Positions 29,769 to 34,094 of a DNA stretch of 34,094 nucleotides are shown piece by piece. Under the pieces are notes generated by a model. That model saw only the letters and a list, made by a program, of their open reading frames with translations, searched no databases and was not told the DNA's origin. Position 1 is the stretch's first letter. Every line of letters starts with the position of its first letter. This DNA is from an uncultured Collinsella sp. (GTDB taxonomy: Bacteria; Actinomycetota; Coriobacteriia; Coriobacteriales; Coriobacteriaceae). The position numbers and the translations under genes are program-made. The stretch spans positions 1-34,094 of the forward strand of contig CAAEMX010000051.1 of the NCBI GenBank assembly GCA_900757185.1, read 5' to 3'.

Positions 29769-31202
29769 ATGGCTGTTATTAATGTGCTGCCTTCGGATGG
29801 GAAGGTTATTGACGAGGGTCCAGTTGGTTGCTCTGCTGATGTTTGCTGTGATGACTTTCGTCATCTCGATGTTGGACTGCCGCCCGAGATTCTTCGTCTT
29901 AAGGATGCCGGGTATTTGACGCAGGCTGTTGCTGCCTGCGATCGCCTTTTGGAGCAGAACCCCGAGCCTTCGCTGGCTGCTTGTGTTCGTGCCGAGCGGT
30001 ATCGCATGCTCGAGACGCCGCTTCATTTTTCGGTGTCGCGCGACCAGGCTATTGCGATGATTCGCGAGGAGTGGCCAGAGTTTACCGAAGAGCAGTTTGA
30101 TGACCTGATTAATCGTAAGCGTATTGACTGGCGCTTTATCGATGGCGAACTGTTCGTTCTCGACAACTTCCTCGATTCGCTTCGCGTATATCCCAAAGAG
30201 GTTCCCGGCATGCGGCCCGATTCTACGGACGGAATAGCACTGCGCAACGAGATGCTCAAGGAGATGGAGTCACAAAACGGATTGGCTCGCGTCATTACGC
30301 TTAAAGCGTCCGTGTCTGTCCCCGGCGCTCTGGAAGGGGAGACCGTTCGCGCGTGGCTACCCGTTGCCGCCGCCTGTCGTCAACAGTCTCATATCGAGGT
30401 TCTCGATATGACGCCGGAGGGTGCTGTTGCCCCCGCGAATGCTTCGGCGCGTACCTCCTCGTGGTCTTCTTCGAGTGAGCGCTCATTCTCGGTGACCTAT
30501 CGCTATCAAATTGATGCCGCTTATCGTGATGTCTATGGGGGTGCGCTTCCGGTGCATCCTTGCATGGACGCGCCACTGCCCGTGGACACCTCCGAGGACC
30601 GTCCGCGCATTGCATTCACGCCGTATCTACAGCAGCTGACAGCCCGTGTCATTGACGGGCTCGAGGATCCGCTCGATCGCGCCCGTGCTATCTATGATTA
30701 CCTGACGCAGTACATCGACTATCGCTATCAGCCGCCGTACTTGCTTTTGGGACCTATTGCCGATGACTGCGCGCATTCGCTCCGCGGCGATTGCGGCGTT
30801 ATGGCGCTCACGTTTATCACCATGTGCCGTATCGCGGGCGTGCCTGCCCGTTGGCAGAGCGGCCTGTATGTTGCGCCCGATTCGGTGGGGTCGCACGACT
30901 GGGCAGAGTTCTATACGCCGCAGACCGGATGGCTCAACGCCGACGTGTCATTTGGATCTTCTGCTCGCAGGATGGGGGAGGAGTGGCGCCGCCGTCACTA
31001 CTTTGGCAATCTCGACCCGTGGCGTATGGTGGCCAACAATCGATTCCAGGCAGAGTTTGAGCCCTCTTTCGACGGCATGCGCGAGGACCCTTACGACAAC
31101 CAGATGGGTGAGGCTTCGGTCGACGGTCGCGGATGCCGTCGGCGCGAGATGCTCCGCACGGTCGAACTCATCGAAATGCTCGAAGTTCCATTTTCGGACT
31201 AA
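29769..31202 (+). CDS. Transglutaminase-like domain protein
   Basis: A 477-residue protein without a clear signal peptide. The C-terminal half has a transglutaminase/protease-like core with a complete triad: Cys in R-G-D-C-G-V-M-A-L, His in G-S-H-D-W-A-E-F-Y and Asp in L-N-A-D-V-S-F-G. The N-terminal 180 residues are a helical region whose role I cannot assign, followed by a beta-rich part (about 185-290) with V-R-A-W-L-P-V, as in bacterial proteins that carry this core. Members often act as peptidases or amidases rather than crosslinkers. The start at 29769 has TTGGAG eight bases upstream. Codon use is more mixed than in fba, as expected for modest expression. Confidence 0.82.
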   Translation: MAVINVLPSDGKVIDEGPVGCSADVCCDDFRHLDVGLPPEILRLKDAGYLTQAVAACDRLLEQNPEPSLAACVRAERYRMLETPLHFSVSRDQAIAMIREEWPEFTEEQFDDLINRKRIDWRFIDGELFVLDNFLDSLRVYPKEVPGMRPDSTDGIALRNEMLKEMESQNGLARVITLKASVSVPGALEGETVRAWLPVAAACRQQSHIEVLDMTPEGAVAPANASARTSSWSSSSERSFSVTYRYQIDAAYRDVYGGALPVHPCMDAPLPVDTSEDRPRIAFTPYLQQLTARVIDGLEDPLDRARAIYDYLTQYIDYRYQPPYLLLGPIADDCAHSLRGDCGVMALTFITMCRIAGVPARWQSGLYVAPDSVGSHDWAEFYTPQTGWLNADVSFGSSARRMGEEWRRRHYFGNLDPWRMVANNRFQAEFEPSFDGMREDPYDNQMGEASVDGRGCRRREMLRTVELIEMLEVPFSD

Positions 31203-31241
31203 TCGGTAGAAAGCTGTGATAAACTAACTCACGCATTGCGT

Positions 31242-31328
31242 GCCCGAGTGGCGGAATTGGCAGACGCAGTGGACTCAAAATCCACCGTTGGCAACAACGT
31301 GCGAGTTCGAGTCTCGCCTCGGGCACCA
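31242..31328 (+). tRNA. tRNA-Leu, anticodon CAA
   Basis: A complete class II tRNA of 87 bases with encoded CCA. The acceptor stem GCCCGAG pairs with CTCGGGC, followed by A and CCA (31326-31328). The anticodon stem GTGGA/TCCAC encloses CTCAAAA, giving anticodon CAA (codon UUG). A variable arm, GTTGGCAACAAC, and the T-loop TTCGAGT are present. A -10-like TAAACT lies at 31220-31225. Confidence 0.95.
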
Positions 31329-31349
31329 TACATGCAAGTGAGCGTTCAA

Positions 31350-31370
31350 GGGGGTTGCGGCCCCCTTTTT
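31350..31370 (+). terminator. Rho-independent terminator of tRNA-Leu
   Basis: GGGGG (31350-31354) pairs with CCCCC (31361-31365) around TTGCGG, followed by TTTTT. Confidence 0.8.
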
Positions 31371-31405
31371 CGTGCCGAACTCGCGTGAGCGCGCGAAGCG
31401 TTAAG

Positions 31406-31475
31406 CAAACAGGCCTGTGGCCTGTTTGTAGCGGAGCGTGGCGAGGGCGCCACGCGCCCGAAGCCCGGGGCTTCG
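31406..31475 (+). other. Three consecutive perfect stem-loops inside the att-like repeat pair
   Basis: CAAACAGGCC-tgt-GGCCTGTTTG (31406-31428), GCGTGGCG-aggg-CGCCACGC (31436-31455) and CGAAGCC-cgg-GGCTTCG (31459-31475), with stems of 10, 8 and 7 bp and very short loops. TTCGCGAA follows. The 115-base interval has no coding capacity. Confidence 0.75.
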
Positions 31476-31586
31476 CGAAGCGAAGGCCCTTCGAGTCTCG
31501 CCTCGAGCACCATACATGCAAGCGAGCGTTCAAGGGGGTCAAGGTCCCTTTTTCGTGTACGTAATGTGATAACGCGCTGTACGTGT

Positions 31587-31592
31587 TATTAT
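31587..31592 (+). promoter_or_regulatory. Candidate -10 of the infC-rpmI-rplT operon
   Basis: TATTAT at 31587-31592, with TGTGAT 16 bp upstream as a poor -35. Transcription from here would include the whole structured leader. Confidence 0.45.
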
Positions 31593-31598
31593 TCGCAA

Positions 31599-31756
31599 GG
31601 CGTTGTTCCCGCAATGCCCTAAAGAGGAACCTGAGGGTTCCCACCTTTTGGCGCCAATGAGCAGCTGACTGGTCATACAACTTAGATTCCCTTCCTCAAA
31701 TCGAGGAAGTCTATGTGTACGACCTGGTTGCTGAGAAGCGCCGGGTTATTTTTTTA
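31599..31756 (+). promoter_or_regulatory. Structured leader of the infC operon ending in a terminator-like attenuator
   Basis: Four stems in order: GGCGTTG/CAATGCC (31599-31618, one G-U), GGAACC-TGAG-GGTTCC (31626-31641), CTTCCTC-aaatc-GAGGAAG (31691-31709), and CCTGG..GCT-GAGA-AGC..CCGGG at about 31723-31745, followed directly by TTATTTTTTT. The last is an intrinsic terminator four bases before the first ATG of infC. Ribosomal protein L20 or IF3 leaders of this operon act this way in other bacteria; which factor is sensed here cannot be read. Confidence 0.7.
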
Positions 31757-31759
31757 TGA

Positions 31760-32329
31760 ATGGAGGTAGGGAAAATAGCTAAGTCTGATGACACCCGCAT
31801 CAACGACGAGATCACTGCATCTTCGTGTCGTTTGATTGGCGTCGATGGCTCTCAGCTCGGCCTGTTCGCCATCCGCGATGCCCAGCGCGTCGCCGACGAT
31901 CAGGGTCTCGACCTGGTCGAGATCGCTCCCAACGCGGAGCCGCCGGTCTGCAAGGTCATGGACTACGGTAAGTTCAAGTACCAGCAGGCCATGAAGGCCA
32001 AGGCTGCTCGTAAGAACCAGTCCAAGGTCGAGGTCAAGGAAATGAAGTTCCGACCCAAGATCGACGTTGGCGACTACGAGACCAAGAAGGGCCACGTTCT
32101 GCGTTTCCTCAAGAAGGGCGCACGCGTTAAGATCACCATCATGTTCCGCGGCCGTGAGATGGCTCACCCGGAGCAGGGCCTTAACGTTCTCGAGCGTCTC
32201 GCCGAGGATCTCAAGCCTTACGCTACGGTCGAGTCCAAGCCTAAGATGGAAGGCCGTAACATGCTTATGCTGCTCGCCCCGATTAAGGGCGCCTTCGATG
32301 AGGATAAAGCGGCAAGCGATACCAAGTAA
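31760..32329 (+). CDS. infC: Translation initiation factor IF-3
   Basis: Binds the 30S subunit, checks the start codon and initiator tRNA, and prevents early 50S joining. 189 residues in the longest ATG form. It has both domains: an N-terminal domain with I-N-D-E-I, L-I-G-V-D-G-S-Q-L-G and A-P-N-A-E-P-P-V-C-K-V-M-D-Y-G-K-F, a Lys-rich linker, then V-K-E-M-K-F-R-P and M-F-R-G-R-E-M-A-H. The coordinates give the ATG at 31760, but that codon sits on the terminator T tract with no ribosome-binding site; GGAGGT (31762-31767) lies inside the frame and points to the in-frame ATA at 31775, which would give Met-Ala-Lys-Ser-Asp-Asp. Rare AUN starts are known for infC elsewhere, where IF3 represses its own synthesis. 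It is first in the operon, 32 bases before rpmI. Confidence 0.95.
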   Translation: MEVGKIAKSDDTRINDEITASSCRLIGVDGSQLGLFAIRDAQRVADDQGLDLVEIAPNAEPPVCKVMDYGKFKYQQAMKAKAARKNQSKVEVKEMKFRPKIDVGDYETKKGHVLRFLKKGARVKITIMFRGREMAHPEQGLNVLERLAEDLKPYATVESKPKMEGRNMLMLLAPIKGAFDEDKAASDTK

Positions 32330-32361
32330 CTAGTGTTCTGTAACCGATTAAGGAGTATTTC

Positions 32362-32553
32362 ATGCCTAAGATGAAGTCCCACAGCGGCACCAAGAAGCGT
32401 TTCCGCAAGACTGGTACCGGCAAGCTTATGCGCGCCAAGGCTTTCAAGAGCCACATCCTGAGCAAGAAGTCCACCAAGCGTAAGCGTGGCTTCCGTCAGG
32501 AGACCGAGATCGCCGCTGCCGACCGCAAGGTCATCAAGTCGCGTCTCGCCTAA
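32362..32553 (+). CDS. rpmI: 50S ribosomal protein L35
   Basis: A small basic ribosomal protein of 63 residues, full family length. It opens with M-P-K-M-K-S-H-S-G-T-K-K-R-F and contains H-I-L-S-K-K-S-T-K-R-K-R, both typical. AAGGAG lies nine bases before the ATG. It stands between infC and rplT, the conserved order. Confidence 0.97.
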   Translation: MPKMKSHSGTKKRFRKTGTGKLMRAKAFKSHILSKKSTKRKRGFRQETEIAAADRKVIKSRLA

Positions 32554-32599
32554 GTTCGCGTTCCCGTTTTTCGTTTTACCGTCTAGGAGTTGATAGAAC

Positions 32600-32959
32600 A
32601 TGGCACGTATTAAGCGCGCTGTTGCCGCCAAGAAGAAGCGCCGTACCGTTATGCACCGTGCGAAGGGTTACTACGGTGCCGCTTCGCGTACTTACAAGCA
32701 TGCTAAAGAGCAGGTCCAGCACTCCCTGCAGTATCAGTATCGTGATCGCCGCAACAAGAAGCGCGAGATCCGTTCTCTCTGGATCACTCGTATCAACGCT
32801 GCTGCTCGCCTGAACGACATCTCTTACTCTCAGTTCATGCACGGCTTGAAGGTTGCCGGCATCGAGCTCGACCGCAAGGTCCTGGCTCAGATGGCTTACG
32901 AGGACATCGAGTCCTTCAACGAGCTGGCTACCATCGCCAAGAAGGCTCTCGAGGCTTAA
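32600..32959 (+). CDS. rplT: 50S ribosomal protein L20
   Basis: Binds 23S rRNA early in large-subunit assembly; in several bacteria it also represses this operon. 119 residues: M-A-R-I-K-R-A-V-A-A-K-K-K-R-R, A-K-G-Y-Y-G-A-A-S-R-T, Y-Q-Y-R-D-R-R-N-K-K-R-E and W-I-T-R-I-N-A-A are all typical. TAGGAG lies about ten bases before the ATG. Last gene of the operon, followed by a strong terminator. Confidence 0.97.
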   Translation: MARIKRAVAAKKKRRTVMHRAKGYYGAASRTYKHAKEQVQHSLQYQYRDRRNKKREIRSLWITRINAAARLNDISYSQFMHGLKVAGIELDRKVLAQMAYEDIESFNELATIAKKALEA

Positions 32960-32975
32960 TTGCTTCTTGCATCTT

Positions 32976-33010
32976 AAAGGGGCGCTTCCAAACCGGTAGC
33001 GCCCCTTTTT
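32976..33010 (+). terminator. Rho-independent terminator of infC-rpmI-rplT
   Basis: AAAGGGGCGCT pairs with AGCGCCCCTTT around a GC-rich loop, followed by further T residues. Confidence 0.9.
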
Positions 33011-33025
33011 GATTGATTAGGGATG

Positions 33026-33056
33026 TGATCGATTTGGGACGTAGCCAAACCGATCA
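33026..33056. repeat. Palindromic element with 12-bp arms and a GGGACGTA core
   Basis: TGATCGATTTGG (33026-33037) and CCAAACCGATCA (33045-33056) match 11 of 12 around GACGTAG. The text TTTGGGACGTAG resembles the core of the element at 19071-19082 (TTGGGGACGTAC). Confidence 0.65.
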
Positions 33057-33098
33057 ATTCGATAGCGTCCGAGTTGCAAGAAAGAGCAGGTAGCGTAT

Positions 33099-33118
33099 GT
33101 GTCAAAGATTTTTGACAC
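33099..33118. promoter_or_regulatory. Perfect 8+4+8 inverted repeat upstream of the XRE gene
   Basis: GTGTCAAA (33099-33106) and TTTGACAC (33111-33118) flank GATT. It lies 114 bases before the XRE start and looks like an operator. The 113 bases between it and the gene show no clear promoter; TTGACA within the right arm (33112-33117) could be a -35 but lacks a -10 at the right distance. Confidence 0.5.
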
Positions 33119-33231
33119 TCTCATCTGCGCTCAGCCATCCGTATGGGTTTGATTTTGGGATTACGCTTTGCTTGCCGGCTTCTGTTGTGTAGCCGCCCAA
33201 TAAGAGTTGAAATGCACTCGAAGGGAACGCC

Positions 33232-33840
33232 ATGCAGCTGCCAAAACGCCTTAAACAGTATCGACTCGATGCTGGTTTGTCCCAGGAGGATCTTGCAAGG
33301 CGCATTTTTGTAACACGTCAGACCATCAGTAATTGGGAGCGCGGTAAAACGTACCCCGACATCCAGAGTCTCCTACTGCTGTCTGAACAACTGGATGTAA
33401 CGATTGACGAGCTTGTTAAAGGCGACATTTCAATAATTAGAGAAAGGGTTGAACGCGATAGGGGCACGCTCTATCGCTTGGGTGCGGGGATGTTGGCTGG
33501 GTTTCTTGCGTTTACCGTCTCTATGGCCTGGCTCATGTGGCAACAAAACCACGGGTGGGGGATGGTCCAGTGCGTTCCGACGATGGTGTTGGCAGGCGTC
33601 TTTGGTGCTGGCGCAATGTGCTGCGCGCTTGCAGCGGAACATATCAAGAAGAAGAATGATTTGGTGACGTATCAAGAGATATCCGACTTCTTGGACGGAA
33701 AGAAGGCGGACAGCGAAGAGACGAGGACGGGCTGGGCTTATGAGCATCCACAGCTTGCGAATGCCATCAAGTTTGCCGCAGCGGCTCTTATTGGACTAAT
33801 CGTTTTTGAACTCATTAACGCTGCTATGTCCCATTTCTAA
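33232..33840 (+). CDS. XRE-family DNA-binding protein with membrane helices
   Basis: A 202-residue protein. Residues 1-63 form a Cro/C1-type helix-turn-helix (LPKRLKQYRLDAGLSQEDLA, then V-T-R-Q-T-I-S-N-W-E-R-G-K-T-Y-P-D). Residues about 83-105 and 113-133 are two membrane helices, a charged cytoplasmic segment follows, and a last helix lies at about 177-200. Such one-component regulators bind DNA while anchored in the membrane and may sense the envelope or lipids; the signal is unknown. GAAGGGA precedes the ATG. It is a single gene; its codon use is less GC-biased than the neighbours', which may indicate a later arrival. Confidence 0.88.
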   Translation: MQLPKRLKQYRLDAGLSQEDLARRIFVTRQTISNWERGKTYPDIQSLLLLSEQLDVTIDELVKGDISIIRERVERDRGTLYRLGAGMLAGFLAFTVSMAWLMWQQNHGWGMVQCVPTMVLAGVFGAGAMCCALAAEHIKKKNDLVTYQEISDFLDGKKADSEETRTGWAYEHPQLANAIKFAAAALIGLIVFELINAAMSHF

Positions 33841-33889
33841 TGGGTATACAGCCATTAATGCGGCCGAAGCTTAACCGTTGGAAAACCGA

Positions 33890-33929
33890 AGGGCCGCTCT
33901 AATAGGGGAGCCGCGGCCCTGTTCTTTCT
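33890..33929 (+). terminator. Rho-independent terminator of the XRE gene
   Basis: AGGGCCGC (33890-33897) is the exact complement of GCGGCCCT (33913-33920); GTTCTTTCT follows. The loop is 15 bases long. Confidence 0.75.
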
Positions 33930-34094
33930 AGGCTCTCACAGAGAGGGCCCCATCCTCATTTGTGTAGGAAATGTGTGCACCCAGATTCCCGCCCACGGCG
34001 CCCCTCCGGTCTGGCAATATATCTCCTTGCCGCGCGGCCCGGTCGGACCGGATCAGCCGCCAGGCGTGCACCTTGAGAACCGGATACTGCGAGG
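33930..34094 (+). other. Non-coding end of the window, possibly an rRNA-operon leader or spacer
   Basis: No gene is present. GGCAA/TTGCC (34013-34031) and CCGGTC-g-GACCGG (34039-34051) form stems. The last 28 bases, beginning TGCACCTTGAGAACCGGATA (34067-34086), resemble the boxA-like text (CCTTGAAAACTG-type) found before 16S or 23S rRNA in Gram-positive bacteria. The rRNA gene itself would lie beyond the window. Confidence 0.35.

Larger units (their letters stand above)
31306..31557 (+). repeat. Direct repeat of the tRNA-Leu 3' end and terminator (att-like pair)
   Basis: Copy 1 (31306-31374) runs from the T-loop TTCGAGTCTCGCCTCG through CCA and the terminator to TTTTTCGTG. Copy 2 (31490-31557) repeats it with few changes: CTCGAGC instead of CTCGGGC, AAGCGAGCG instead of AAGTGAGCG, and a weaker terminator stem. 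The copies lie 184 bases apart. This is the layout left at a tRNA by site-specific integration or by a duplication of the tRNA end. Confidence 0.85.

Noticed and set aside
31375..31489. Hairpin cassette considered as an integron attC site or a second tRNA
   Set aside because: No R'/R'' core pair or integrase is visible and it does not fold into a cloverleaf; only the 3' half of the tRNA is duplicated.

Overview
The window looks like a chromosomal segment of a high-GC gut actinobacterium of class Coriobacteriia, most likely Collinsella. This is an inference from GC-rich codon use, Collinsella-like protein sequences (long PurL, duplicated Liv binding proteins, RecJ-helicase fusion) and short GGGAC-containing palindromes between genes. 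I could not run a database search.

Layout. Bases 1-2500 hold a 5' fragment of a minus-strand gene, a membrane diguanylate cyclase and a minus-strand EamA transporter. Bases 2594-9120 hold purL (minus), a divergent CPA2-type cation/proton antiporter (plus), a three-unit palindrome array with an exact 31-bp period, and a minus-strand SDR dehydrogenase broken by one frameshift. Homoserine dehydrogenase (minus) stands divergent to a complete branched-chain amino-acid ABC transporter: two paralogous binding lipoproteins, then livH, livM, livG and livF (10930-17229).

Bases 17230-17770 are decayed DNA: an orphan reading-frame fragment and a frameshifted ParB-like remnant. This segment abuts the truncated last gene of a minus-strand PadR / DUF1700 / DUF4097-type envelope operon, whose autoregulated promoter is clear. 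Then come a palindrome cluster, cutC with a DUF4931 GalT-like gene, a BASS-family transporter, a RecJ exonuclease fused to a DEAH helicase, the bifunctional (p)ppGpp enzyme Rel, a metallo-beta-lactamase-fold hydrolase, class II fructose-bisphosphate aldolase and a transglutaminase-like protein.

The last part holds tRNA-Leu(CAA) with a duplicated 3' end, the infC-rpmI-rplT operon behind a structured attenuator-like leader, an XRE-type regulator with membrane helices, and a final stretch that resembles an rRNA-operon leader or spacer.

Themes. Most genes are core metabolism (purines, threonine/methionine precursors, glycolysis, amino-acid uptake), stringent response, translation and DNA repair. 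The unusual content is mostly non-coding: phased palindromes, a long nested hairpin after fba, a tRNA-linked att-like duplication, a probable ATA start for infC, and the scar of a lost mobile element that cut off the end of the PadR operon.
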